From: Epilithonimonas caeni DSM 17710 | GTDB taxonomy: Bacteria > Bacteroidota > Bacteroidia > Flavobacteriales > Weeksellaceae | Assembly: GCF_000426465.1 (NCBI RefSeq) | Contig: NZ_AUFK01000002.1 | Span: forward strand, 1-64,000 | Direction of reading: 5' to 3' | DNA: 64,000 bases | In this document: positions 23,844-32,670 of the stretch, in pieces | How positions within the stretch are numbered: the first letter of the stretch is position 1 | Layout of the letters: every line of letters begins with the position of its first letter | Made by a program: the position numbers and the translations under genes | Notes under the pieces: generated by a model | What the model saw: only the letters and a program-made list of their open reading frames with translations | Database searches by the model: none | What the model was told of the DNA's origin: nothing

Positions 23844-25322
23844 ATGCCGGAAGTAAAATCAAAGACCGTTAGAAAATCTCCCAGGGATATCCTTCGGGAA
23901 ATCGTTCTTTCATCATTTGAAAACTTCATCTATTACATTCAGAAAGAACATTTCGGATATAAGCCCAATCTTTATCCATATCAACTTAGAATAGTTGAGG
24001 ACCTTGAAAAGGTTTTGAGAGGTGAAATAACCCGTGAAATAATCAATCTCCCACCGAGATATAGAAAAACTGAAATAGCCGTAAAGATGTTCATAGCATA
24101 CGCCCTGGCACATAATCCAAAAGCAAAGTTTATCCATGTATCGTACTCTACCAAGTTGGCACTTGATAACTCGGAGGCTATCAAAGATATTGTGATGAGT
24201 GAAGCTTATCAATATCTATTTCCGGAAGTTCAAATAAAGAAAGATTCGAAAGCAAAAGAAAAGTGGTACACAACTCAAGGCGGTGGAGTTTATGCAACAT
24301 CATCTGGAGGACAGATAACAGGTTTCGGAGCCGGTAGTTCTATTGAGGAATATGATGATGAGGTTGAGGAATCAGAAGATAATAATGAAGGTATTGAAGA
24401 ATTCATTCCAGTAAATCCGGAAGATCAAAACTCTGTTTTCAATTATGTTTTCGGTGGTGCCATTGTAATCGATGATGCCAACAAACCGGAAGATGCTTGG
24501 AGTCGATTGATGTTGAGCCGTGTCAATGAACGATATGATAGTACGATAAAAAACCGTGTCAATTCCAGATTCACACCAATCATCAATATCCAACAAAGGA
24601 TATCAAAGAATGATCTCAGTTCTCATCTTATCAAAGCAGGTGGATGGAATCTTCTAAAGTTGAAAGCGCTCGATGATAAAGGCAATCCATTATGCAGCAA
24701 GATACATACCCGTGATGAATTATTGCAGCTTAAGAAAGAAAACGAGAATATCTTTAACAGTCAATATCAGCAAGAACCACAAGATGCAGAAGGTTTGATG
24801 TATGAACTTATCAAAGTTGATAAGATTGAGAAGCGTGGGTTATCTATTTCAGCGTGCGACCCTGCAGATGATGGAGAATGTTACATCGCTTCTATTTTCG
24901 CGTACATCTACGATAATACTATTTGGGTCCATGATGTTGTATTCAATCAAGATGGCAGTGAAAAAACTATTCCGGAAAATATCCGGAAGGCCAAACTACA
25001 CAAGCCTTATGCATTCTGGTTTGAGAAGGATGGTTTAGGTTCAATATATGCAAAGCAGGTTAAGCAGAAATATACTTTAGTGAGGACATTCAACGCAAAA
25101 GGTAATAAGGATGCCAGGATATTCGATAAAGCTTATCTGGTATCAAAACATTTCCGGTTCTTGAACATTTCACCAAATCAGGAATATGAGAACGCTATCA
25201 ACAATCTTTCATCATACGAGAAGAAAGCCGAAAACAATGAGATAAAAGATTTCGCTGATATATGTACCTCGCTTATGGATATAGCTATCAAGAATAAACT
25301 AATTAACATCTACAAGGATTAA
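23844..25322 (+). CDS. terL: Terminase large subunit
   Basis: The 492-residue protein has an ATPase half with the variant Walker A LPPRYRKTE (69-77) and Walker B AIVIDDANK near 205-213, and a nuclease half with ACDPADDG near 337-344. TerL cuts concatemeric phage DNA and pumps it into the procapsid. The GGGVYATSSGGQITGFGAG string in the ATPase domain is typical of the family. An acidic insertion (EEYDDEVEESEDNNEGIEEF) is longer than usual. Confidence 0.92.
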   Translation: MPEVKSKTVRKSPRDILREIVLSSFENFIYYIQKEHFGYKPNLYPYQLRIVEDLEKVLRGEITREIINLPPRYRKTEIAVKMFIAYALAHNPKAKFIHVSYSTKLALDNSEAIKDIVMSEAYQYLFPEVQIKKDSKAKEKWYTTQGGGVYATSSGGQITGFGAGSSIEEYDDEVEESEDNNEGIEEFIPVNPEDQNSVFNYVFGGAIVIDDANKPEDAWSRLMLSRVNERYDSTIKNRVNSRFTPIINIQQRISKNDLSSHLIKAGGWNLLKLKALDDKGNPLCSKIHTRDELLQLKKENENIFNSQYQQEPQDAEGLMYELIKVDKIEKRGLSISACDPADDGECYIASIFAYIYDNTIWVHDVVFNQDGSEKTIPENIRKAKLHKPYAFWFEKDGLGSIYAKQVKQKYTLVRTFNAKGNKDARIFDKAYLVSKHFRFLNISPNQEYENAINNLSSYEKKAENNEIKDFADICTSLMDIAIKNKLINIYKD

Positions 25323-25549
25323 TGAATACTAAATTAATTTGTAAGTGCTGCAACAATCAAATAGGCAATTTCACCAAGGATGTTATTTCCTTTGAAAATA
25401 TGAAAGCATTATCAAAGCTTGAAATAAACTTTTCATCCGGATTGATGAATGTTAAATGCCATCATTGCCACAATTGGAATAGTATAGATTCAAATAAAAC
25501 AGTTACTAAGAACGACAAAAGAAAAGCTCAAGAACATTTAAGACTATAA
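25322..25549 (+). CDS. Zinc-ribbon protein
   Basis: A 75-residue protein with CKCCNNQ near the start and CHHCHNW near residue 47, giving two CxxC-type knuckles. Its start shares one base with the terL stop. Size and ligands recall Com-like translational activators of phage genes, an analogy rather than a match. Confidence 0.65.
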   Translation: MNTKLICKCCNNQIGNFTKDVISFENMKALSKLEINFSSGLMNVKCHHCHNWNSIDSNKTVTKNDKRKAQEHLRL

Positions 25550-25569
25550 ATTCTTAAAACAGAATAGCT

Positions 25570-25869
25570 ATGAAAACAAAGTTTACAAAGGACTCGGATT
25601 ATCCGGGAAAGCAATATCAAGAATTGCATGATCATATGTTCGAAGAACACGGTCTTATTCTATTAGAAAGCCAAATGCAAGACATAATCCATATAGTCAA
25701 CAAGATGCAATCCCCTGACAGAGAAGAAGAGATGAGAGAGATGTTGGAGGAACTTGTGGAACTGAAAAGAATCAAAGACCTAGATGGAAAAACGCCATAT
25801 TATTTAGAAAGACAACCAAAAGTATGGGAAAAAGCTAAAGCACTACTCCAATCCCTAAAACAACCGTAG
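25570..25869 (+). CDS. Hypothetical helical phage protein
   Basis: A 99-residue protein, highly charged, with likely helices (EEEMREMLEELVELKRIKDL). No domain recognised. Confidence 0.65.
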   Translation: MKTKFTKDSDYPGKQYQELHDHMFEEHGLILLESQMQDIIHIVNKMQSPDREEEMREMLEELVELKRIKDLDGKTPYYLERQPKVWEKAKALLQSLKQP

Positions 25870-25938
25870 TTTTCTAACGAAGCAGAAAGTATTTAATATA
25901 CAATTACTTACAACTGATGTAAGTTTTCTAACGAAGCA
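25868..25938 (+). repeat. 17-bp direct repeat, two copies 54 bp apart
   Basis: AGTTTTCTAACGAAGCA occurs at 25868-25884, overlapping the 3' end of the preceding gene by two bases, and again at 25922-25938. The gap between them holds no gene. It may be a protein-binding pair or the trace of a small duplication. Confidence 0.8.
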
Positions 25939-25961
25939 AATTAATCCATAAAACAAGAGAA

Positions 25962-26069
25962 ATGATAAGTTTATTAACAATAATAGTTGCTTATTCAATA
26001 GCAAAGAAACTTGATGATTCATCAGATTATAAAACCCCGAAAGGAAAATATAAAAACAGGTATAAATAA
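25962..26069 (+). CDS. Tiny membrane-anchored protein, 35 residues
   Basis: The ATG at 25962 gives MISLLTIIVAYSIAKKLDDS, a short hydrophobic anchor with a basic tail. The TAA shares a base with the next start (TAATG). Weakly supported. Confidence 0.4.
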   Translation: MISLLTIIVAYSIAKKLDDSSDYKTPKGKYKNRYK

Positions 26070-26458
26070 TGGAAGCAAACCAATTACAAGCAAAAGATTT
26101 ACGTTTGGGGAATTTTGTAAGAGATAAAATTTCAAAAGAGCTATTAGTAGTTATTGAATTAAATGATAATCGCATCTCTACAAAGGTTATTGATAGAAGT
26201 AAATTTCCATTACCCGATGGATGGTGCTTAGAGCCTATTCCCCTTTCCGAAGATGTTCTCTTGAAGATGGGGTTTGAGAAAAATAACGGAATGTGGTTTA
26301 AAGAAAAATGTGTTTTTTATTTTACAAAATACACTACTGAAATAGGATATTATAGTTTCTTCGTAGGAAATGCTACTATCGCAATACTCAGGTACACTCA
26401 CCAGTTACAGAACCTTCATTTCGCCCTTTGTGGAGAAGAGCTAACTTTTAAAAATTAG
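26069..26458 (+). CDS. Conserved Bacteroidetes phage hypothetical protein
   Basis: The 129-residue protein has LRLGNFVRDK near the start, PIPLSEDVLLKMGFEKN in the middle and RYTHQLQNLHFALCGEELTF at the end. This pattern recurs in uncharacterised proteins of Bacteroidetes prophages. Function unknown. Confidence 0.75.
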   Translation: MEANQLQAKDLRLGNFVRDKISKELLVVIELNDNRISTKVIDRSKFPLPDGWCLEPIPLSEDVLLKMGFEKNNGMWFKEKCVFYFTKYTTEIGYYSFFVGNATIAILRYTHQLQNLHFALCGEELTFKN

Positions 26459-26462
26459 AATT

Positions 26463-26690
26463 ATGGACTGGAAAAACTTAAGTAAAGAAAAATCTATTTG
26501 CACACAAACAGGAAATTGGGACGGTAAAAAATCCGATGAACTTATTGTAAGAGATTACAAAGGAAATTATTATATAGCTGTATGTTATCAAGGTTTTATC
26601 GATGGTAGTGAATTTTGTGAGTTCTTTGATTATAATGATTTTCAAATTGACGGCGTAATTTTTTGGGCGACAATTCCCGAACCTTTCTAA
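26463..26690 (+). CDS. Hypothetical phage protein (DUF551-like size and aromatic pattern)
   Basis: A 75-residue protein ending GVIFWATIPEPF. The FW-x-x-x-P-x-P-F ending resembles small DUF551-type proteins, but the match is short. Four bases separate it from the gene before. Confidence 0.6.
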   Translation: MDWKNLSKEKSICTQTGNWDGKKSDELIVRDYKGNYYIAVCYQGFIDGSEFCEFFDYNDFQIDGVIFWATIPEPF

Positions 26691-26691
26691 C

Positions 26692-26705
26692 TACGGAAAC
26701 CCGTA
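26692..26705 (+). other. Leader hairpin TACGG-AAAC-CCGTA
   Basis: A perfect 5-4-5 hairpin between the preceding stop and the exonuclease start. It is a relative of the hairpins at 3962-3977 and 38660-38683. Confidence 0.5.
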
Positions 26706-26727
26706 AACCAATAACAAAAAACAAATT

Positions 26728-27276
26728 ATGAAAGCATTTTTAGACATTGAAACTGGAGGTTTCTCCATTAACAAAAACGGAGTTTGCGAAATTGCCGTTG
26801 TGATCACTGATAATAACCTTGTACCAGTTGAAGAATTTCATTCGCTGATCAAACCTTATCTGAGAGAATGTGGAACCGAGCTAGTATCATATAAAGATGA
26901 TTCGATGGCGGTCAACGGAATTACAATTGAGGACCTGGAAACTAAAGGCCGTGATGTATGTGATGTTATTTATGATATTGTATTGCTTTTAAAATTACAT
27001 TCTCAAACTGAAAAAATAGTGTTAGTAGGTCATAACTCCACTATATTTGACATTCCTAGAATCCAACATCTGTGTAATAGATTCCATCACGAAAAAGATT
27101 TCTTCATCAACTTTCTTCAAGAAGATACGATGAAGATAGCAAAAGGTTTTCTAAATCTTCCATCCTATTCGCTTGAAAATCTTTGTTCTCATTTCCAAAT
27201 TGTAAATGAGAAAGCACATTCTGCATTGTCTGATACTTATTCGACAATCGAACTTTACAAAAAATTGGTTGGATAA
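26728..27276 (+). CDS. Second DnaQ-like exonuclease (DEDDh)
   Basis: The 182-residue protein has DIETGGF at 6-12, VGHNSTIFDIPRI near 108-120 and AHSALSDTYST near 163-173, the ordered DEDDh residues. It shares fold but little sequence with the enzyme at 6955-7512. It is the last gene before the structured leader of the portal. Confidence 0.82.
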   Translation: MKAFLDIETGGFSINKNGVCEIAVVITDNNLVPVEEFHSLIKPYLRECGTELVSYKDDSMAVNGITIEDLETKGRDVCDVIYDIVLLLKLHSQTEKIVLVGHNSTIFDIPRIQHLCNRFHHEKDFFINFLQEDTMKIAKGFLNLPSYSLENLCSHFQIVNEKAHSALSDTYSTIELYKKLVG

Positions 27277-27296
27277 ATTTCGGTGCATATAAAACT

Positions 27297-27446
27297 AATC
27301 ACACTCTTAGATTAAAGTAAGAAGCTAGCGTAGACGTGAAGCGATAAGTAAAGCTCAATTATTGGCTAATCATAATTCGGCAAGGGAAAGGAGCAAATAC
27401 CGACAGGCCGTTGATTAAATTCACAGACACTATCAGGAGTGTGATT
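27297..27446 (+). ncRNA. Candidate structured RNA upstream of the portal gene
   Basis: AATCACACTC (27297-27306) and GAGTGTGATT (27437-27446) form a perfect 10-bp closing stem around 130 nt with inner pairing (TAATCA/TGATTA at 27367-27372 with 27412-27417, and CGG/CCG inside it). A U-rich tract follows (TTTTATTAATTTG then nine T). The 27277-27538 gap holds no gene. The plan, long closing stem just after a stop codon and T-rich exit, mirrors the one at 22526-22620. Confidence 0.5.
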
Positions 27447-27497
27447 TTATTAATTTGTTTTTTTTTACAAATAACTAATTGCATATCAAAAATTTAT

Positions 27498-27505
27498 TAC
27501 ATTTG
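27498..27505 (+). promoter_or_regulatory. Portal/structural promoter, -7 box TACATTTG
   Basis: Exact TAnnTTTG with TTG at 27479-27481 (16-bp spacer). The predicted RNA would start about 27511, just before the GATCACGGAAAT leader and the portal frame. Confidence 0.6.
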
Positions 27506-27538
27506 TAGAAATTAAATCACGATCACGGAAATTATGAA

Positions 27539-28825
27539 ATAGGATTTCTTCAAAGCTTATTCGAACGGAATAAACCAACATTTTCTAAACAGGAAAATGG
27601 TTTGCCTTTTTTTCATAATACCAGTTCACCTCTTTTTCAAGCGATATTCTCTACTTCTTGGGAAAATATCAATCAAAGCTTTTACACACGCCTTGCACAA
27701 TCTATTGATCCAATAGATAGCACTATCACTTTTTTCGGAGAAGTTCTTTCATCCGGAATACTCAAATCTGTCAATTCAAAAGGTGAAGATGTTACTGAAA
27801 GTGATGATCTTATCAAACTTCTAAGAAATCCTAATTCAAATCAGAATTTCAGTCAATTCATTGAAGAATGGCTCTATTACCATTACTCGCATGGATGGAA
27901 TTATATTGTACCGCAGAATAGATCTGTAGGTTTTGAAACAAAACTAAATAGCGGTACACAGTTATTTAATTGTGATCCTGATTATATAGATTGGAATAGC
28001 TTATATAGTTTCGTATTCAATTTCTTCAGTAAAAATGAAGATCTTCATTTCAGTTATCGTCCATTAGGATTTACGAGAATCAAATATTCCAATGTGATCC
28101 CGTATTTCGATGTCCGTCAAAATCCGGAGAAACCTTATATAGGTATATCAAGGTTACTTGCATTAAAGCAGAACATTCAAAATTACGCTTTGGCAGGTCA
28201 GGCCAAAGAAAATATGATCAAAAGGTCCGGATCTCAGATAGTTTCATTGGATGTAAAAACATTTGATGATTTCGGATTGGATGGTGAGGTTGGAACCGGT
28301 GAAATTGATAAAGATGGAAATCCAATAACTACAACCCACAAAAAGAAACTTGAGAAGGAACTTCGTGAAACAGGTATCGGCAACAATACATATGGTGTTG
28401 CATTCTCTACATTACCTTTAAAAGCTTTCTCTTTATCTGATGGACTTGAAAAGCTTGATTATGACAAGTTATCTGTTGAAGATGCGAGGGTTATAATCAA
28501 CAAATACAACCTTCCAAAAGAATTTCAAAACCTTACAACTGAATCGGCAAAGTTTGCGAATCGTCAGATGGCAATGATAGAGGTTATCCAAAACACAATT
28601 GAACCTTTAGCTCAATATTTCTGTGAGAAGATATCATCATTCTTCAAATGGGAAAATACGATATATATCGACTATTCCCATCTACCAGTTTTTGCAGAAA
28701 ATGAAAAAACGAAGATCGAGACTATGAAAATAAAACTTGAAGTCTTATTCAGCATGTTTGAAAAAGGATTGATAGATGAATCCAAACTGAAAGAAAAAAT
28801 CCAAGGATATGAAGAATACATATAA
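27539..28825 (+). CDS. Portal protein, HK97-type, unusual start
   Basis: The portal forms the dodecameric vertex ring through which DNA enters. The body matches the HK97-type family in size and in segments such as GFTRIKYSNVIPYF and the C-terminal helical IEVIQNTIEPLAQYF. The frame continues upstream of the first conventional start (TTG 27602) as GFLQSLFERNKPTFSKQENG, a typical portal N-terminus, but that stretch has no ATG, GTG or TTG. The coordinate given uses ATA at 27539; an out-of-frame ATG at 27534 is followed at once by TAG. Start by ATA, or a -1 shift after ATG-AAA, are both possible. Confidence 0.82.
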   Translation: MGFLQSLFERNKPTFSKQENGLPFFHNTSSPLFQAIFSTSWENINQSFYTRLAQSIDPIDSTITFFGEVLSSGILKSVNSKGEDVTESDDLIKLLRNPNSNQNFSQFIEEWLYYHYSHGWNYIVPQNRSVGFETKLNSGTQLFNCDPDYIDWNSLYSFVFNFFSKNEDLHFSYRPLGFTRIKYSNVIPYFDVRQNPEKPYIGISRLLALKQNIQNYALAGQAKENMIKRSGSQIVSLDVKTFDDFGLDGEVGTGEIDKDGNPITTTHKKKLEKELRETGIGNNTYGVAFSTLPLKAFSLSDGLEKLDYDKLSVEDARVIINKYNLPKEFQNLTTESAKFANRQMAMIEVIQNTIEPLAQYFCEKISSFFKWENTIYIDYSHLPVFAENEKTKIETMKIKLEVLFSMFEKGLIDESKLKEKIQGYEEYI

Positions 28826-28964
28826 CCGTGACAAAGAACTTAATAAAGTTCAAGATATAGCTGGAAAACTTAAAGATGAAAAGCTATTGAAAGATTTAAA
28901 AAAGAGAAAAGAAAATTCAAATATCTGTAAAGATGGCAAAGATGAACATAAAAAAATTCAGTGA
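28809..28964 (+). CDS. Small highly basic protein, 51 residues
   Basis: The ATG at 28809 opens MKNTYNRDKELNKVQDIAGK, overlapping the portal end by 17 bp and the protease start by 32 bp. It is rich in lysine. It fills an otherwise empty gap between head genes; function unknown. Confidence 0.45.
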   Translation: MKNTYNRDKELNKVQDIAGKLKDEKLLKDLKKRKENSNICKDGKDEHKKIQ

Positions 28965-29808
28965 TCCTAAAGCACAAGCTAAATGGTTGGTTGAGAATCA
29001 AGCATTGTTAAAAGCTCAAAGAAGAAGTGAACCAAAAAAATCTGATGGAATGTCATTCGGGTTTACTTCTTTTGCTGTAAATGAAAAAGGTGAAAGATTA
29101 AAAGCTGAATCAGACGATACAGGAAATCCAATTGAGGACAAAGGGGTTTTAAAAGTGAAATGTATTATCAATGCAACGAACATTCTCGATTCTCATCGAG
29201 ATCTTCATATTCCCGGTTTGTGGAAAAAATCTTTGACAGAAAAGAAATTGATATATCTATGCAAAGAACACAATCTGACATTTGAAGGTATTATATCTGA
29301 TGAAATTACTGCATATACTCAAAATTACACATTCGCTGAGTTGGGATATCCTGAATATGAGGGTTCAGCTGAATGTTTAGTATTTGATGCTATAATCAGA
29401 AAAAGCCGTAACGAATATATGTATGATCAATACAAGCAAGGTTTTGTTCGTAACCATTCCATTAGAATGGAATATGTCAAAGAATATTTCTGTATGCGAG
29501 AAAGCTTTGCTGAAGGAGAAGCTAGTTACACAGATTATATAGATCATTGGAACAAATATGCTCCTATGTGTGCAAATCAAGATGATCTTGATAGTGTGAA
29601 TTGGTTTTATGCAGTGGTAGAAGCAAAAATTAAAGATGAAGGAAGTGCAGTAGTAAAAGGTAGTTGCTTCACAACCCCCACAATAGAGTTGTCAGATGAT
29701 GACGATGAAGATATAGAAGAAGGTCAAGCCGGCGATAAGTCACTTGATGAAGATAAAAACGAGCCGGATACTTCCACTCAAAAAAGCTATTACTCAAGTT
29801 TAATTTAA
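28933..29808 (+). CDS. Prohead protease, S78-like
   Basis: The 291-residue protein sits between portal and capsid, where HK97-type phages encode the maturation protease. NATNILDSHRDLHIPGLW then KSLTEKKLIYLCKEHNLTF give the early strand and catalytic His, and RNHSIRMEYVKEY gives the likely Ser motif of the S78 herpes-assemblin fold. The C-terminal 50 residues are acidic and disordered, compatible with a scaffold segment. Similarity is modest; position is the strongest support. Confidence 0.7.
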   Translation: MAKMNIKKFSDPKAQAKWLVENQALLKAQRRSEPKKSDGMSFGFTSFAVNEKGERLKAESDDTGNPIEDKGVLKVKCIINATNILDSHRDLHIPGLWKKSLTEKKLIYLCKEHNLTFEGIISDEITAYTQNYTFAELGYPEYEGSAECLVFDAIIRKSRNEYMYDQYKQGFVRNHSIRMEYVKEYFCMRESFAEGEASYTDYIDHWNKYAPMCANQDDLDSVNWFYAVVEAKIKDEGSAVVKGSCFTTPTIELSDDDDEDIEEGQAGDKSLDEDKNEPDTSTQKSYYSSLI

Positions 29809-29821
29809 TTTACTAATCAAA

Positions 29822-31102
29822 ATGAAAAAATTTAAAGATTTTCTAAAATCAAAAAACGTAACAGAAGAAGCTTTCAAGACAATGGAAGCAGCTGAACAGG
29901 CCAAACTTCACTCTGAATTTCTTAATGAAATGGGTGATGAGATAGATAAAAAGGCTTCTTCTGAAGATCTTGAAAGCTTGAAAAGTGAGCTTGAAACTGA
30001 AAAAGGAACAAATGCAACTCTAAAAACTGAAGTTGAGGAACTTAAAGAAATTGTAAAAACTCAAGGTGAAGCAATCAAAGATGGTGCAAATTCCCCTGAA
30101 AATGCTGGATTTGGTGTTGCCAAATCCCTAAAAGAAGAGTTGGAAGCTATCCACAAGTCAAGTAATGAAGGCACACTCAATGGAAAGGTAACAATCAAGG
30201 CCGATGCTATCGGGGTTAATGCTAATGCAGGTGCAGGAATAGCTGGAGCTATCACAACTATCGGTAACTATTTCGCACAATTGATTCCCGGTATTGCGAA
30301 AAAACCGGTACCAAAATCTAATATCTTGGATGAAATTGATATGCTTCCTTTGAATGCTGACAGATTGGTGTCTATTTCTGAAACTGAGACGGTTAATATA
30401 GCTGTTACCGCTGAAGGTGCAGTAAAGCCAGAATCTACAGTGATATGGGCTGCTATCGATGAACCTGCTGAAGCAGTTGCAACGACTTGGAAAACAACAA
30501 CAAAGATGAGAAGATTCTTTGCTATGTTCGTTACTTCGTTCTTGAAAACACTTCAATCCTATTTCGATAAGAAATTACCTCAGTTGGTGATTGCAAAGAT
30601 CAAAGCAAACGCTACAGCATTTACACCGGTTCCGGCTCAAGCTGTACATACTGCACCTAATAACTTCGATGCTATCATTGCGGTTATCTCATCTTTGGTC
30701 AAGCTTGGATATGCCCCTAATTCTGCTAGGATGTCAGTTTATGCATGGGAAAATATGCAAACCCTGAAAGCTAGTGATGGACATTATATGTTGGAGAATA
30801 AAGGTAGTATCAATCTATTGAACAATACCATCAATTTTGGTGATGATGTATCTGTCAGAATTCGTACTGATGTTGAATTAGGAAATGATGATCTGATCGT
30901 AGGTGATTTCAAAACATCTGTAAAAGCAGGTATTGATACGGCAACAGATTATACTGAATTTTATTCCGGAACAGATGGTAATAAAAACCTATTATCTCAC
31001 AGATTGGAAAAATTCTTTGCATGCATCGTTCCGGTTGCTACCAGAACGGGAATTGTTTCTGATACATTCACAAACATCAAAGCAGGTATTACAGCAGATT
31101 AA
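29822..31102 (+). CDS. Major capsid protein, HK97 fold
   Basis: The 426-residue protein has an N-terminal coiled coil (about 35-85, ESLKSELETEKGTNATLKTE), matching the delta domain that acts as internal scaffold and is removed by the protease, then a linker and the capsid domain from about 140. Strings such as IPGIAKKPVPKSNILDEIDM, ISETETVNIAVTAEGAVKPE and VSVRIRTDVELGNDDLIVGD fit phage capsid proteins. It would form the icosahedral head. Confidence 0.88.
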   Translation: MKKFKDFLKSKNVTEEAFKTMEAAEQAKLHSEFLNEMGDEIDKKASSEDLESLKSELETEKGTNATLKTEVEELKEIVKTQGEAIKDGANSPENAGFGVAKSLKEELEAIHKSSNEGTLNGKVTIKADAIGVNANAGAGIAGAITTIGNYFAQLIPGIAKKPVPKSNILDEIDMLPLNADRLVSISETETVNIAVTAEGAVKPESTVIWAAIDEPAEAVATTWKTTTKMRRFFAMFVTSFLKTLQSYFDKKLPQLVIAKIKANATAFTPVPAQAVHTAPNNFDAIIAVISSLVKLGYAPNSARMSVYAWENMQTLKASDGHYMLENKGSINLLNNTINFGDDVSVRIRTDVELGNDDLIVGDFKTSVKAGIDTATDYTEFYSGTDGNKNLLSHRLEKFFACIVPVATRTGIVSDTFTNIKAGITAD

Positions 31103-31167
31103 TTCAGCTGTAATACCTTATCAAAAGTGTAGTTCAATTTTTTAACTAATTCTAAAATAATAATACA

Positions 31168-31458
31168 ATGGCTGGAACAGAAGAAACACCAGAAGTAAAA
31201 ACGGAAGCTAAAAAAGGCGGTCCAAAATCATTGGCAGATGTCTATAAAGGATATCAGGATAAAGCTGCTAAAACACCTGAAAAAGTCCATAAGGTAAATT
31301 TAACGAAACTTTTCAATGTTGAATTTACTGCTGATTTCCGTGGATTCAAGAAAGGTCATAAGTTGACAAACATTTCTCAGGTTATGAGAGACCTATATGT
31401 AAGCAATGGAGTTGCAAAAGAGTTTACTCCAGATGTTGAAACCGAATCAGAGGACTAA
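31168..31458 (+). CDS. Hypothetical head-associated protein
   Basis: A 96-residue protein following the capsid gene, with a charged, proline-containing N-terminus and a compact C-terminal half (FTADFRGFKKGHKLTNISQV). It may be a head decoration or connector accessory; no family recognised. Confidence 0.6.
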   Translation: MAGTEETPEVKTEAKKGGPKSLADVYKGYQDKAAKTPEKVHKVNLTKLFNVEFTADFRGFKKGHKLTNISQVMRDLYVSNGVAKEFTPDVETESED

Positions 31459-31473
31459 TCAAAATTATCAGAC

Positions 31474-32076
31474 ATGCTTTTCACAGATCTAACATTTTTC
31501 AAGAACGAACCATTCAAGATATCTAACATTAACGAAATGGGAGATGTTGCTTTGGAAATTTCAAGATTCATTTATGATCATGAAAAGCAATGTTTGATTT
31601 TGGTTTTAGGTCAGGAACTTTACAACGAGTTGCAGGATTGTTTTGATACTGATAATAATTTGAAAGATGATGCACCAGAACATTTAAAAGCATTGATAAA
31701 CGGTATCTCATACGAGGTTACAGTTAATGATATTATCAAAAAAAAAGAATGGAAAGGTATTGTTCAGAAAGATAGTTTCAAATTCAACGGAACTGATATC
31801 GAATTGAGATCTTCCTTCATTGCAGATTATATCTACTATCACTACAATTATAATTACAGAACCTCAACTACAGGTGTCGGTCAGGTTATTTTGACAGCTG
31901 CAAATTCATTCACGGTGTCAGGATTTCCAAAGCGCATCGATGCTTATAATTCATTCCAGATGAAAGTTGTAGGAGGTATAAAGAATCAAACATCTTTGTA
32001 TGAGTTTTTAAGAGATCATAAAGAAGATTTTCCAACCTGGAAACCTTCACATATCGAACCTAAAAACAAATTCTAA
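31474..32076 (+). CDS. Head-tail connector protein (DUF6712-like)
   Basis: The 200-residue protein has the helical start seen in Bacteroidetes connector proteins (ISRFIYDHEKQCLILVLGQELYNEL). Its position right after the capsid genes suits an adaptor ring between portal and tail. The family name is an inference from size and pattern. Confidence 0.6.
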   Translation: MLFTDLTFFKNEPFKISNINEMGDVALEISRFIYDHEKQCLILVLGQELYNELQDCFDTDNNLKDDAPEHLKALINGISYEVTVNDIIKKKEWKGIVQKDSFKFNGTDIELRSSFIADYIYYHYNYNYRTSTTGVGQVILTAANSFTVSGFPKRIDAYNSFQMKVVGGIKNQTSLYEFLRDHKEDFPTWKPSHIEPKNKF

Positions 32077-32645
32077 TGCAACCGATAGAGAAAGCTTTGA
32101 ACAATGTATTTGATTTCCTCGGAAACAAATATGACCTTCCTGCAGGAGAATATATCAATAGTGATTTTGGAGAAGTTGTTCAGATAAAAAATCCTTATTA
32201 TTTCCAAAGCCCGGCGAATGTAAAATTTTCATTCGGAACCGAAAAAGAGCTTAATGTTTGGCTTCAAGGAAAAAAAGAGAAATATCCATTGGCTTGGTTG
32301 GTTTATCCTGTAACGGAAAATTCAGATAATACTCCGAACAAGATAGTCACATATAGATCAATGCGAATCATTTTCGCTATCAACAACGATTCAGATAAGT
32401 TGGTCCAAACAAGGGTGCAGACAACGAGATATATTCTTGATCAGGTAGTTGAAAAGTTTTGTAAACTCATGACCCAGGGAAAATTCAGGAAATACATTTG
32501 GATGGATAGGAATGGTCAACATTCTCAGAAATTCTTTCCAAATTATTCTGTGAATTCTCAAACTGACAGTGGACAAATAGATATATGGGATGCCATAGTG
32601 TTGGAATGCGATATCTATTTTAATCCGAACTGTATGCCAAAATAA
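32076..32645 (+). CDS. Putative tail completion/terminator protein
   Basis: A 189-residue protein, one base after the connector stop, with YPLAWLVYPVTEN and a strand-helix pattern (YRSMRIIFAINNDSD) seen in phage tail-terminator proteins. It precedes the tail tube gene as expected. Confidence 0.55.
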   Translation: MQPIEKALNNVFDFLGNKYDLPAGEYINSDFGEVVQIKNPYYFQSPANVKFSFGTEKELNVWLQGKKEKYPLAWLVYPVTENSDNTPNKIVTYRSMRIIFAINNDSDKLVQTRVQTTRYILDQVVEKFCKLMTQGKFRKYIWMDRNGQHSQKFFPNYSVNSQTDSGQIDIWDAIVLECDIYFNPNCMPK

Positions 32646-32670
32646 TTAATTAATAAAAAAAAATATCAAA

